From: Roseovarius sp. S88 | Lineage (GTDB): Bacteria; Pseudomonadota; Alphaproteobacteria; Rhodobacterales; Rhodobacteraceae | Length of the DNA stretch: 64,000 nt | Reading direction: 5' to 3' | Assembly: GCF_037023735.1 (NCBI RefSeq) | Contig: NZ_CP146069.1 | Location: 3,017,501-3,081,500 of the forward strand | Shown here: positions 1 through 8,770 of the stretch, in pieces | Position numbering within the stretch: the stretch's first letter is position 1 | How the letters are laid out: every line of letters starts with the position of its first letter | The notes under the pieces: model-generated | Told to the model about the DNA's origin: nothing | The model's input: the letters and a program-made list of their open reading frames with translations, nothing else | Database searches by the model: none | Position numbers and translations under genes: made by a program

Positions 1-500
1 GTGTCGGCTTCCAAAATGCGCTCGGCGCACTGGCGCCACCCGAAGTGGCGGTGCATCTGGAATGGGCAGGCGGCTTGCGCGTCAACGGGGCGTCCTGTGG
101 TCGTATGCGCGCCATGGCTGGCTCTGATGACCCCAAAGAGATGCCCGGCTGGCTCGTGGTGGGGTTCGAACTCCCATTGGTTCTTCTCAGCGCGGTCCCC
201 GGTGACGACCCTGACCAGACCGCGCTCTACGAGGAAGGCTGCGCAGATGTGGACCCCACCCAGCTTCTGGAAAGCTGGGCCAGACATACACTGGTCTGGA
301 TCAACCGCTGGGAAGACGAAGGATCGCGCCCCTTGCACGCCGAATGGCGTGGCCTTGCGCACGCCATGGGCGAAGAGGTCGAGATCAACGGCCAGACCGG
401 CACGTTCCTCGGCGTAGATGAAAATTTCGGGATGCTCCTGCGCTCTGGCGAAACCACAGACCTTGTCCCGCTCAGCTCAGTTCTGGAGTCCCAATCATGA
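1..500 (+). CDS. Biotin/lipoate-protein ligase-like protein, C-terminal part (cut by window start)
   Basis: The reading frame is open from base 3, so the gene starts left of the window; about 165 C-terminal residues are present, starting with VGFQNALGALAPPEVAVHLE. The text resembles the biotin/lipoate A/B ligase-like family with a DUF4444-type C-terminal domain found in Rhodobacteraceae (LEWAGGLRVNGASCGR, then the SWARHTLVWINRWEDEG segment). The stop overlaps the next start as ATGA, so the two genes are probably co-translated. Whether it is an active ligase cannot be judged because the catalytic N-terminal part is outside the window. An internal ATG at 45 is unlikely to be the true start, because the homology-like text continues upstream of it. 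Confidence 0.75.
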   Translation, partial: VGFQNALGALAPPEVAVHLEWAGGLRVNGASCGRMRAMAGSDDPKEMPGWLVVGFELPLVLLSAVPGDDPDQTALYEEGCADVDPTQLLESWARHTLVWINRWEDEGSRPLHAEWRGLAHAMGEEVEINGQTGTFLGVDENFGMLLRSGETTDLVPLSSVLESQS

Positions 501-976
501 AACTCGCCCGCGCCATCCATTTCGATGAAAGCGACACTCGCGTCTACCACTCTCCGGCGCGCACCGGTGAATGGTGCATCTCTGGCGGTTTTGAGTTTTC
601 CAACTGGGCCGAGGCGGACCTGACCGGCAAACAGCGTCAGGCCTTTTCCAACGGTTGGCTCGGCCTGGAGACCTTCGGGCGTGTGACATTCGTCGCTGTC
701 ACCCAGGTCGAAGAGGCAGAACGCGCAACCCTCACAGATGCGCTGGCACAGCATTTTGTCGACATATACGGCGCGCCAGACCTTGACGCGGCCCGCCCTG
801 TCGCCGCCAACGAAATCGCGCAAATGGTCGACCTCTGCGACGATCACGACGCCAACACCCTGCTGACCGTAGCCCGTGAACTCACCGACGCCGGGGTGCG
901 CGAAACCTACCGCGTCATCGACGCTCAGGAAGCCGGTCTCGAACAATTTGCGATCCACGGCTCGCTGGACGAATAA
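497..976 (+). CDS. DUF6505-type conserved protein of unknown function
   Basis: A 159-residue soluble protein without signal peptide or membrane segment. It starts at an ATG overlapping the stop of the ligase-like gene by four bases, so translation is probably coupled. The N-terminus (MKLARAIHFDESDTRVY, then GEWCISGGFEFSNW) matches my recollection of the DUF6505 family, which in Rhodobacteraceae usually sits beside this ligase-like gene; that family name comes from memory. The pairing suggests a shared role in cofactor attachment, but nothing in the sequence shows a catalytic motif. Confidence 0.75.
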   Translation: MKLARAIHFDESDTRVYHSPARTGEWCISGGFEFSNWAEADLTGKQRQAFSNGWLGLETFGRVTFVAVTQVEEAERATLTDALAQHFVDIYGAPDLDAARPVAANEIAQMVDLCDDHDANTLLTVARELTDAGVRETYRVIDAQEAGLEQFAIHGSLDE

Positions 977-1013
977 GCTGCTTCTTTCTTGTCAGAAATA
1001 CCCAAACGCGCGG

Positions 1014-2429
1014 TCAGCCCCGTAGAATAACGCCCGGATTCATGATCCCTCGCGGGTCCAGCGCCGCTTTGATGGCCCGCATCGCCGATAGCTTGGCCGG
1101 ATCCCCGTAGCGCTCCAAGTCCTCGACCTTGAGCCGCCCAACGCCATGCTCTGCAGACACCGATCCGCCCATCTGATGCACCAGATCATGCACCGTGCGC
1201 TTGACCGCATCACGTTGCGCCACATAGGCGCCCCGCATCTCGCCCATCGGAGCGAAAACATTGTAATGCAAATTTCCATCGCCCAAATGGCCAAAGCAAT
1301 TCACTCGGTAGGGCCCCAGCGCCGCAATGGCCTCATTGCCACGTGCTATGAAATCTGAAACCACGCTCAGGGGCACTGAGATATCATGACTGCTGACGGA
1401 CCCAATCCGCCGGTTTGCCTCTGGAATGCTCTCTCGCACTGCCCAAAATGCCTGTCGCTGGGCATCTGACTGCGCAATCAGCCCGTCAGAGGCCAATCCC
1501 TTGTCCAACGCCTCTGCAAACAGCGCCTCCAGCGCCCCCGCCGGGTCAAGCCCACGCGCCAGCCCAATGTCGATCAGCACAAACCAGTCGGGCAAATCAG
1601 CAAACGGCAAACGCACATCCGGCATCGTCTCATTCAGAAACTCCAGCCCAGTGCGATGCATCAATTCAAAGGCTGAAATGCCCTCACCCAAATGATCCCG
1701 CGCCAGCGCCAAAAGAGACAGAGCTGCCTCTGGGCTTGGCACCACCATGAGCGCTGTGCCCTCGGAGGAAGGTTTTGGAAAAAGCTTCAGCGCCGCCGCC
1801 GTGATCAGCCCAAGGCTGCCTTCAGAACCGATCAAGAGGTTACGCAGATCATAGCCGCTGTTGTCCTTGCGCAGCCGTTTAAGCCCATGAAAAATCTCAC
1901 CATTGGGCAAAATCGCCTCAATACCAAGACACAGATCACGCGCATTGCCATAGCGCAGAACATTCAAGCCACCGGCGTTTGTCGCAAGATTGCCGCCGAT
2001 TTGCGCGCTGCCTTTGGCCGCAATAGTGAGCGGGAACAGCCGATCCACCCCAGACGCGGCATCACGAATGTCCGACAGGATCGCCCCCGCCTCTGCGACC
2101 ATGACGTTTTCTTCTGGCCAGATCCCACGGACCGCACGCATCCGTTCCAGGCTGAGCAAAACCGGGGCCGGACCTTCCGTCGCAATCTGTCCACCGACAA
2201 GCCCCGTGCCGCCACCATAGGGCACCACTGGAACGCGCGCCTCATGCGCCATTCGCACGACCGTCGCCGCCTCTTCCGTAGTCCCGGGTCGCAGCAAAAG
2301 TCCCGCCTGTCCCCGCCATCGGCCTCGCGGCTCTTCCAGATAGCCCGGCGTGACTTCACCAAAACATGGGCCTGGCAGCTGCGCGCGCAGCTGCGATACA
2401 AACTCAGGTGTCACAGGGTTCAAGGTCAT
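1014..2429 (-). CDS. FAD-binding oxidoreductase, GlcD/D-lactate dehydrogenase type
   Basis: A 471-residue flavoprotein of the FAD-linked oxidase C-terminal-domain family (GlcD, D-lactate and D-2-hydroxyglutarate dehydrogenases). The PCMH-type FAD domain shows PVVPYGGGTGLVGGQ around residue 70 and IGGNLATNAGG around residue 145. The C-terminal substrate domain carries NCFGHLGDGNLHYN and SAEHGVGRLK, the histidines typical of this family. It probably oxidises a D-2-hydroxyacid and passes electrons to a quinone or electron-transfer flavoprotein; the exact substrate cannot be read from the sequence. It lies 31 bases downstream of the asmA-like gene on the same strand. Confidence 0.9.
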   Translation of the reverse strand: MTLNPVTPEFVSQLRAQLPGPCFGEVTPGYLEEPRGRWRGQAGLLLRPGTTEEAATVVRMAHEARVPVVPYGGGTGLVGGQIATEGPAPVLLSLERMRAVRGIWPEENVMVAEAGAILSDIRDAASGVDRLFPLTIAAKGSAQIGGNLATNAGGLNVLRYGNARDLCLGIEAILPNGEIFHGLKRLRKDNSGYDLRNLLIGSEGSLGLITAAALKLFPKPSSEGTALMVVPSPEAALSLLALARDHLGEGISAFELMHRTGLEFLNETMPDVRLPFADLPDWFVLIDIGLARGLDPAGALEALFAEALDKGLASDGLIAQSDAQRQAFWAVRESIPEANRRIGSVSSHDISVPLSVVSDFIARGNEAIAALGPYRVNCFGHLGDGNLHYNVFAPMGEMRGAYVAQRDAVKRTVHDLVHQMGGSVSAEHGVGRLKVEDLERYGDPAKLSAMRAIKAALDPRGIMNPGVILRG

Positions 2430-2460
2430 GCAAAGGGCCTAAATCGCACGACCTTCAAGG

Positions 2461-4422
2461 TCAATCAAAGAGGTTGCGCAACCCGCGACCCAGCTCTTTC
2501 TTGAGCGCATCTTCTGCGGCATCCTCAAGCGACTGGCCGTCTTCGCGGTCGAGACCGAGCTCTTTCTCAAGCGTGCGTTCCAACTCTTGCTTGGCTTTCT
2601 CTTCCAGCTCTTTCTTCTCTGCGGCAAGGTTCAAATCGATGGCCTTCTCCAGATCAGGCTGGATACGGATATTTGACCAGGGTCCACGCAGTCGCACAGG
2701 GATTGCCAGCCCACGGCCATCTCCGCTGTCGAGTAAGATCGGTGTGAAAGTGTAGTCAATATCGCGCGCACCCAATCCAACACGACCCTCACCGCTCGCC
2801 GACGCCTGCGGCAAGCGCATGCTCAGATCATTGTTAAACATGTTCCCGTTTTCCATTCGGAAAGTTGCCGACATGGTATCAAACACAGTGGTTCCGCCAC
2901 CGGGCTGCCCGCCACGCATGATCCGGTCCAAATCAAAGCCCGAAATCACCCCGCGCGCCATGCTCACCGCACCATCGCCGGAAAGCGAATTCATGATTGC
3001 ATGCACAGATGCTCCAGAGCCGAGAAACGACACATTACCATTGGCATTGCCTGACAGTCTTGAAACGTCCATCGCATCCGTGAGGAAACGCTCAAGATCG
3101 ATACCATTGGCTGTCATCGTACCGCCCACCGACAGACCCGAACGATTGTTCATGACAAATTCGCCGGTGATTAGCCCAGCATAGGCCTGCACTTCACGCA
3201 GTTGAAACACCAGGCGTGACCGATCGAGCGACGCCAGTGTCCGCGTCTTTCCGAGCTTGAAGTCGCCTAGATCAATGCTGTCCGCCACAAGGGCAAATTC
3301 ACCATCCACAGCGCCCAGACCTGAGGCGTTGATGGGTGATTTGGACCATACGCTGGAGGCATCAGAGCTTGCTGATGAGCCGCTTCCAGAGCTTTCATTG
3401 TTCGCGCTGCTCAACCCGGTCAAGTCCAGCGCACCAGCGTTCAGTTGAACATTCAGCCGCGGTTTTGCGCCAGACATATCGACATCCGCCGCCCCGGTGA
3501 ACGCGTTTCCGTCCAATTGCAACCGCGTGTCTCGCAACGACAAGCGTCGCTCATTCGTAAACGTGATAGACGTATCAAGCTTGGCCGCACGTCCAAGCCC
3601 GCGCGGAATCTCCATCGGGCCAAGGCCCAATGCCACCATCAAGGCCGAGGTGTCTTTCGCATCTGCCGAAAAGGTTCCGGCAAACTCGGGCGTGGACCCT
3701 GCTTTCCCTGTAAAATTCGCCGTTCCCGCCGATGTGCTTACAGTCGCGACAACATCCGATACACCCCCCGAGATAAAGTGCCCCACACTTTCAAGCTTAC
3801 CCGTAACGCTGACGCGTTCGCCCGCTGGCTGAAGTCCAAGTTCAAACTCCGCGGCACCCTCATAGTCCGGCCAGCGCAGGTCAAAATCCACACCGGATTG
3901 CTGCGTCGTGGTGCCGTTCAATTCATCAACAAAGCTGAAAGACGCATTTTGAATCAAGGCCCTGTCCAGGGTGAGGGCAAGCCGTGATGACCGCGCAGGC
4001 GCACCATCATCCGATTGCCCCGATGGCGCCACACCCTCGACACCCAATTCCCAGTTCACCCGGCCGTTTTTGTCGCGTCGCAAGTTGATCTGTGGGCCAA
4101 TCGCCTCGAGCCCGGTAATGCGAATATCTCCGCCAAAGAGCGCCTGCGGCTCCACACCGATCTTCAAGCTCTCGGCCTGAAACATGGGCGTATCCCCAGC
4201 CCAATCCGCGTTGGCCACGGTCACAGCACCTGTGCTAATCCCCAAAACTGGATAGAAACTGACGGTCGTGTCACCGGTCATTGTGACCTGCCGCCCGGTC
4301 ATGTTGCTAATCTGGTCAGCGGCGATCTTGGCAATCCGGTCACCCGGAAGCAGAAAAACCGACACCACTGCAAGCAAGGCCACGACAATCAAAAGCCCCA
4401 AAAGACGGACAATCCAACGCAT
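2461..4422 (-). CDS. AsmA family protein
   Basis: A 653-residue envelope protein with one N-terminal membrane segment (MRWIVRLLGLLIVVALLAVV) followed by a large periplasmic region of beta-rich AsmA type (LTGLSS, GEFVMNNRSGLSVGGTM, DGAVSMARGVISGFDLD). AsmA-like proteins are bridge-type lipid transport or outer-membrane biogenesis factors. I chose the start at 4422 because AAGGAG stands eight bases upstream and the membrane segment begins there; the frame stays open further up without a ribosome site. The C-terminal 60 residues are Lys/Glu/Leu-rich and probably helical (EKKELEEKAKQELERTLEKE). It is divergent from rimO. Confidence 0.9.
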   Translation of the reverse strand: MRWIVRLLGLLIVVALLAVVSVFLLPGDRIAKIAADQISNMTGRQVTMTGDTTVSFYPVLGISTGAVTVANADWAGDTPMFQAESLKIGVEPQALFGGDIRITGLEAIGPQINLRRDKNGRVNWELGVEGVAPSGQSDDGAPARSSRLALTLDRALIQNASFSFVDELNGTTTQQSGVDFDLRWPDYEGAAEFELGLQPAGERVSVTGKLESVGHFISGGVSDVVATVSTSAGTANFTGKAGSTPEFAGTFSADAKDTSALMVALGLGPMEIPRGLGRAAKLDTSITFTNERRLSLRDTRLQLDGNAFTGAADVDMSGAKPRLNVQLNAGALDLTGLSSANNESSGSGSSASSDASSVWSKSPINASGLGAVDGEFALVADSIDLGDFKLGKTRTLASLDRSRLVFQLREVQAYAGLITGEFVMNNRSGLSVGGTMTANGIDLERFLTDAMDVSRLSGNANGNVSFLGSGASVHAIMNSLSGDGAVSMARGVISGFDLDRIMRGGQPGGGTTVFDTMSATFRMENGNMFNNDLSMRLPQASASGEGRVGLGARDIDYTFTPILLDSGDGRGLAIPVRLRGPWSNIRIQPDLEKAIDLNLAAEKKELEEKAKQELERTLEKELGLDREDGQSLEDAAEDALKKELGRGLRNLFD

Positions 4423-4521
4423 ACTGCTCTCCTTGATTGATCTTAACTTAAGAACCACACAATCCCGCAACAACAGTTTTTCGGCTTTTGATCACATTGG
4501 CGTGCCGCTATATCGCGGATC

Positions 4522-5913
4522 ATGTCACCGAACCCGCCCAACCTAAGACCGGATCTGGCGCAGCCGCGCATCAAGCCTGAGCAACGCGGCGACCAGCCTG
4601 TGATCGGCATGGTCTCGCTGGGGTGTCCAAAAGCGTTGGTGGACAGCGAACGCATCCTGACTCGGCTCCGCGCTGAAGGTTATGGCATTTCACCCGACTA
4701 TACCGGTGCGGACGCCGTGATCGTGAACACCTGCGGGTTCCTCGATTCCGCCAAGGCCGAAAGCCTGGATGCCATCGGCGAGGCACTGCGCGAAAATGGT
4801 AGGGTGATCGTAACAGGCTGTTTGGGCGCCGAAGAAGACTACATCACCGGCGCGCATCCCAGCGTTCTGGCTGTGACCGGTCCGCACCAATACGAACAGG
4901 TTCTGGATGCCGTGCACCAGGCCGTTCCACCAAAACCCAACCCGTTTGTGGACCTGCTGCCCGAAACCGGTGTCAAACTGACACCGCGGCACTATTCGTA
5001 CCTCAAGATTTCCGAGGGGTGTAACCACAAATGCAAGTTCTGCATCATCCCCGACATGCGGGGCAAACTGGCCTCTCGGCCCGGCCACGCCGTCCTGCGC
5101 GAAGCCACGGCGTTGGTCGAAAACGGGGTACGCGAACTTTTGGTAATCTCCCAAGATACAAGTGCTTACGGGTTGGACCGAAAGTATGACGTGAACAGCT
5201 GGAACGATGTCGAACTGCGCAGTCACATCGTCGATCTGTCCAGAGAGCTCGGCAAACTCGGTGCATGGATCCGCCTGCACTATGTCTATCCCTACCCACA
5301 TGTGCGCGAGTTGATCCCGCTCATGGCCGACCCTGACAATGGCCTCCTGCCCTATCTCGACATTCCGTTTCAACACGCCCATCCTGACACATTGAAACGC
5401 ATGGCGCGTCCTGCCGCCGGCACCAAAACCCTAGACGAAATCACCGCCTGGCGCACCATTTGTCCCGACATCACCATCCGCTCGACCTTTATCGTGGGAT
5501 ATCCTGGAGAAACCGAGGAAGAATTCCAGACTCTTCTCGATTGGCTGCAAGAAGCACAGCTCGATCGCGTCGGGTGTTTTCAATATGAAAACGTTGAAGG
5601 CGCGCGCGCCAACGACTTGCCAGATCATGTGCCCGAAGAGGTCATGCAAGACCGCTGGGAGCGATTTATGCAAACGGCTCAGGCTATTTCTGTGGATAAG
5701 CTGACCGCAAAGGTTGGAACGCAGCAAGAGGTCATCGTCGACGACATTGACGAAGATGGCATTGCCACCTGCCGGACGAAGGCCGATGCGCCTGAAATCG
5801 ATGGCTGTCTCTTCATAGATGAAAATACCGAGAGCCTGTCGGTCGGTGACATTGTCACCGTCGAGGTGGACGAGGCTGGCGATTACGATCTTTGGGGCCG
5901 GTTGATCCGCTGA
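4522..5913 (+). CDS. rimO: Ribosomal protein S12 methylthiotransferase RimO
   Basis: A 463-residue radical SAM enzyme that methylthiolates the conserved aspartate of ribosomal protein S12. The UPF0004 domain carries the three cysteines C35, C71 and C100 ([26 protein letters not shown]). The radical SAM cluster motif [10 protein letters not shown] gives C167, C171 and C174. A TRAM domain ends the protein (IVDDIDEDG to LWGRLIR). Length and layout are normal for RimO rather than MiaB ([12 protein letters not shown] is RimO text). The ribosome site is weak and the first 25 residues look poorly conserved, so the start may lie a little further in. Confidence 0.96.
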   Translation: MSPNPPNLRPDLAQPRIKPEQRGDQPVIGMVSLGCPKALVDSERILTRLRAEGYGISPDYTGADAVIVNTCGFLDSAKAESLDAIGEALRENGRVIVTGCLGAEEDYITGAHPSVLAVTGPHQYEQVLDAVHQAVPPKPNPFVDLLPETGVKLTPRHYSYLKISEGCNHKCKFCIIPDMRGKLASRPGHAVLREATALVENGVRELLVISQDTSAYGLDRKYDVNSWNDVELRSHIVDLSRELGKLGAWIRLHYVYPYPHVRELIPLMADPDNGLLPYLDIPFQHAHPDTLKRMARPAAGTKTLDEITAWRTICPDITIRSTFIVGYPGETEEEFQTLLDWLQEAQLDRVGCFQYENVEGARANDLPDHVPEEVMQDRWERFMQTAQAISVDKLTAKVGTQQEVIVDDIDEDGIATCRTKADAPEIDGCLFIDENTESLSVGDIVTVEVDEAGDYDLWGRLIR

Positions 5914-6103
5914 CGTGTCATCACCCACGTTTTTTCAATACATTTCAGAACAACACCAAACCGTCATTGCATGTTTCGGTTTTGTAATGATTCACACCGC
6001 TGCGTGCAGTCATGTTTCCAACGGTTGAAAGTGATGCCCGGAACTCCGAGGTCATGGCCAGACACAACAATCCGCACACCGCGGTATACATAGGAAACGG
6101 ACA

Positions 6104-6619
6104 ATGACCGACATTACAACACCCACATCCCGCGGATGGGCCCTGCCTTCCATCTCCGTCAACACTCTCATGCTGATCCTGCTCGGCGGGGCCGCTGGCA
6201 CTCTGGCTTTTGACATCTTTGGCCGCGCCATTTCACCGATCCTTGGTTTTGCCTCTTTGGCACCCGTAGGCCTGGCACGCGGATTTCTCGGCGCGCTCGA
6301 CCTTCCGAACGGCGCAGCTTACGGCCACCTGATGCACCTCTTCTTGGTCGGCACACTGGCCTATCCAATCGGCTGGCTCTTCGTGGCGCGCCCGGTGTTG
6401 GCGCGCGTGATGCCCAGCTTGCACTGGCTGCCCGCCTCGGTCGCGTATGGCATCGGACTTTGGGTGTTTGCCATTGGCGGCATTGCCACATTCGCAGGCA
6501 ACGCGCCCTTCCTGAACTTCACTCAAATCACATGGGTCGCGCTGGTGGGTCACGTTCTCTACGCCATCATTGCTGCTGCAACAATCGCCTTTCTGGAGCG
6601 CCTTCAGAACGCCCGCTGA
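6104..6619 (+). CDS. Integral membrane protein, function unknown
   Basis: A 171-residue hydrophobic protein with four or five predicted membrane segments (for example LMLILLGGAAGTLAFDIFG, LMHLFLVGTLAYPIGWLFVA, IGLWVFAIGGIATFAG, VALVGHVLYAIIAAATIAFL). AGGA lies nine bases before the ATG. I do not recognise the family. Histidines in or near the membrane segments (YGHLMHLF, VGHVLY) could be functional but this is only suggestive. It stands alone between rimO and the PAQR gene, both on the same strand. Confidence 0.7.
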   Translation: MTDITTPTSRGWALPSISVNTLMLILLGGAAGTLAFDIFGRAISPILGFASLAPVGLARGFLGALDLPNGAAYGHLMHLFLVGTLAYPIGWLFVARPVLARVMPSLHWLPASVAYGIGLWVFAIGGIATFAGNAPFLNFTQITWVALVGHVLYAIIAAATIAFLERLQNAR

Positions 6620-6792
6620 TAGCAAACCAGCAACGCGCAGGCCCAGTCCCTCCGGCCTGCGCGTTGCTAAATGGTTAAAATATTGTGTTAAACTCAATCC
6701 AACAAGCGAGAAAGGCTCAACAAATTTGCGACATTTCTTTGCCATGCTGAAGCCGGGAAGGACGGCTTAGTTCTATGACGGAGGTTCGCCAG

Positions 6793-7434
6793 ATGTCTTA
6801 TCCGGACTACACGCGCGCTGAACGCATTGCTGATGGCATCGTACATGTGATTGGTGTCACTGCCGCCCTGGCCGGCGTGGTTTTGGTGTTTTTCTATGGC
6901 CTGGACCGGTTGAGTTTCGGCATGGTCATTGCCATGACCATCTATTGTGTCGCATTGGTTTTCATGCTCGGTGCCTCGGCGGCTTATCACATGGCGGCCC
7001 ATACGCCCGCCCGGCCCTGGCTGCGACGACTGGATCATGCGGCCATCTACCTCAAAATCGCGGGAACCTTGACGCCGCTGGGCGTTCTGCTTGGCGACAT
7101 CTTTGCGTATAGCATACTGGCGCTCATCTGGCTTTTGGCGCTCAAGGGGGCAGTCAACAAACTGCGCGCGGCACCGGGTGAAATGACCACAGAGTGGGTG
7201 CCGCAGGTGGCGTTAGGTTGGCTTGGGCTGGCCTTGATCATACCTCTCAGCCGCGCTTTGCCGGAGTTGAGCCTGAATCTGATTATCGCCGGGGGTATCA
7301 TCTACACCTCGGCTGTGGTGTTCTACTGCTGGGAAAACCTGCGCTACGCCAACGCGATCTGGCACGCCTTTGTGTTGATCGCAACAACCTGTTGTTTTCT
7401 GGGAATTTCCGGCGCTATGGCTGGTCCGGTTTGA
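6793..7434 (+). CDS. Hemolysin III / PAQR family membrane protein
   Basis: A 213-residue seven-helix protein of the hemolysin III (TrhA, PAQR) family. Typical marks are YTRAERIADGIVHVIGV at the N-terminus, GASAAYHMAAH in helix 2-3, LRRLDHAAIYLKIAGTLTP and the late NAIWHAFVLIA. The bacterial members have been linked to membrane energetics and lipid homeostasis; hemolysis is not a safe inference. An in-frame ATG exists at 6775, but GGAGG stands eight bases before the ATG at 6793, so I take the shorter form. Confidence 0.9.
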   Translation: MSYPDYTRAERIADGIVHVIGVTAALAGVVLVFFYGLDRLSFGMVIAMTIYCVALVFMLGASAAYHMAAHTPARPWLRRLDHAAIYLKIAGTLTPLGVLLGDIFAYSILALIWLLALKGAVNKLRAAPGEMTTEWVPQVALGWLGLALIIPLSRALPELSLNLIIAGGIIYTSAVVFYCWENLRYANAIWHAFVLIATTCCFLGISGAMAGPV

Positions 7435-7506
7435 GCTTTGGCAAGGAGATTTCGCAAATCTGAAAACCCTGCCAAGCAACACTGTAGCAGGCTCTACGCA
7501 AACGCA

Positions 7507-7803
7507 TTAACGCAGGAATTTCTTTCGCAACGCTTTTGACTGTGCAAGTCGATTGAATGTCTCGGCATTTGGACAAAAATCCGGGGCGCGATCACTTCCC
7601 GTGCTGCAACCTGCCAGCCACGCCACACATTCATCGACATGCTGGCACGCGCGACACCGTGTGACAAGCGTTGCATACTCTTTTGCTGTAAGATCTTTCT
7701 CCAGCATCGCTTCTGATAAATTGACATCAAGACTGCGGGCCAAAGACCGGTTGATCCAAAAGTGCCGATCCGCATCGCCAAGCGATCTGTTGTGAACGGT
7801 CAT
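7507..7803 (-). CDS. DUF6455 family protein, third gene of a triplet
   Basis: A 98-residue soluble protein with the cysteine pattern seen in all three neighbours: CRACQHVDECVAWL, then FCPNAETF about 20 residues later. The four cysteines could hold a metal or Fe-S cluster, but no experiment supports that here. The start at 7803 is set by AAGGAG nine bases upstream and by the ATGA overlap with the preceding gene's stop. It is the last gene of a three-gene overlapping run. The N-terminal half (SLARSLDVNLSEAML) aligns by eye with the middle of the other two copies. Confidence 0.8.
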   Translation of the reverse strand: MTVHNRSLGDADRHFWINRSLARSLDVNLSEAMLEKDLTAKEYATLVTRCRACQHVDECVAWLAGCSTGSDRAPDFCPNAETFNRLAQSKALRKKFLR

Positions 7804-8075
7804 GCCACTGCTCCTTGCTTTGCGGACAGCCCCGCCAATGTCGCGCGATTGCGGCACTGCATTGGGCATTCATCGCCACGCTTTGCGGCCCGCAACCACT
7901 TGCGACAGCCGGACACCCACTCACATCCACGACAGGAGGTGACCATGCCGGACCACTCTTCAAGATCAAGCGCCTCAGCGTCAAAGACGGCTGCAAAATC
8001 CACTTCGACGACTTTTCCCATGGTTTGCAACAACATAGTGTGGTCTTGCTCGGAGCCGATCACGTCGTGTTTCAT
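7800..8075 (-). CDS. DUF6455 family protein, second gene of a triplet
   Basis: A 91-residue paralogue of its two neighbours. The cysteine block reads CRGCEWVSGCRKWL followed by CPMQCRN, so it carries one cysteine more than its neighbours. Start and stop both overlap the flanking genes by four bases (ATGA), implying translational coupling. The region before the cysteines (VVEVDFAAVFDAEALDLEEW) is acidic. No catalytic motif is visible; the family is uncharacterised. Confidence 0.8.
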   Translation of the reverse strand: MKHDVIGSEQDHTMLLQTMGKVVEVDFAAVFDAEALDLEEWSGMVTSCRGCEWVSGCRKWLRAAKRGDECPMQCRNRATLAGLSAKQGAVA

Positions 8076-8341
8076 ACCGGCTTGCCCTTGCTCAGAAACT
8101 CAAACATCGTCGCATTGCGGCACATGATCGGCGCAGCCGACGCTCCAACACCACGGTTCGCGTTCAGCCAAAGCTCACACCCTTCGGTATCGCTACATCC
8201 TGTGCAACGCAGGACAGCATCTGAAAGCGTACAGGGGTCAAGCAAACCTTCCAGAATCTTTTCTTCCAAATCCACGCCCAGCGTATCGGCCATACGGTCC
8301 ACAAGATCTGCGTGATGTTTGATTGTTATTGTGTCGGTCAT
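8072..8341 (-). CDS. DUF6455 family protein, first gene of a triplet
   Basis: An 89-residue paralogue with CTGCSDTEGCELWL and IMCRNATMFEFL, the same C-x2-C-x5-C...C arrangement as the two genes behind it. I set the start at 8341 (MTDTITIKHH); GAAAGG lies about nine bases before it, and the frame upstream lacks a ribosome site. The promoter region holds an FNR-like palindrome centred about 69 bases upstream. The three genes form one tight unit and probably arose by tandem duplication. Confidence 0.8.
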   Translation of the reverse strand: MTDTITIKHHADLVDRMADTLGVDLEEKILEGLLDPCTLSDAVLRCTGCSDTEGCELWLNANRGVGASAAPIMCRNATMFEFLSKGKPV

Positions 8342-8403
8342 GTTTGACCTTTCAAAAACCTGTTGCACCAGGTTGATGATGCCCCAGGGTGGTTGTCAAA
8401 ACA

Positions 8404-8417
8404 TTGATCTGTGTCAA
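8404..8417. promoter_or_regulatory. FNR/Crp-family box (TTGATCTGTGTCAA) before the DUF6455 genes
   Basis: The palindrome TTGAT-N4-GTCAA fits the FNR/Dnr-type consensus TTGAY-N4-RTCAA. It lies 63 to 76 bases upstream of the first DUF6455 start, a normal distance for an activator site, and overlaps the stop codon of the IMPACT gene. Oxygen-dependent regulation by an FnrL-type factor is inferred; the regulator gene is not in the window. Confidence 0.55.
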
Positions 8418-8770
8418 GTTTTGAGCGCGTCGATATACGTCTGAACACAGTCCTGGACGTGCCGAAACCGGTCTCCGCCCAAATGTTTCCCGCCATACCA
8501 ACGAGTTACAACAACGATGTGGTCAAAAAGCTGCGCCCGCTCCAGCATGCGCAAAATCACCATTCCGGCTCCCGCTTCTCCATCGTCAGACTTGAGCGGC
8601 GCGCCATCCGTTCGCAAAACCGCCCAGGTGTTATGCGTTGCGCGCGCGAATTTCTTGTCTTTTTTCAGCTCTTTGAGAAACTCGTCCACGGAGTGTCTGT
8701 CCACGGCTTCGCCCCCCGAAACCGCATATTTCGAGCCTCGGTCGCTGACCACATTCTTGATCTGCAGCAT
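8414..8770 (-). CDS. IMPACT/YigZ (UPF0029) family protein
   Basis: A 118-residue protein consisting of the IMPACT N-terminal-type domain only. Diagnostic text is ARATHNTWAVLR, DDGEAGAG and VVVTRWYGGKHLGGDRFRH. YigZ proteins of Gammaproteobacteria are about 200 residues with a second domain, so this is a single-domain form. Its start overlaps the stop of the M48 lipoprotein gene by one base (TGATG), so the two are likely co-transcribed. Its role is unknown; eukaryotic IMPACT acts in translation control. Confidence 0.88.
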   Translation of the reverse strand: MLQIKNVVSDRGSKYAVSGGEAVDRHSVDEFLKELKKDKKFARATHNTWAVLRTDGAPLKSDDGEAGAGMVILRMLERAQLFDHIVVVTRWYGGKHLGGDRFRHVQDCVQTYIDALKT

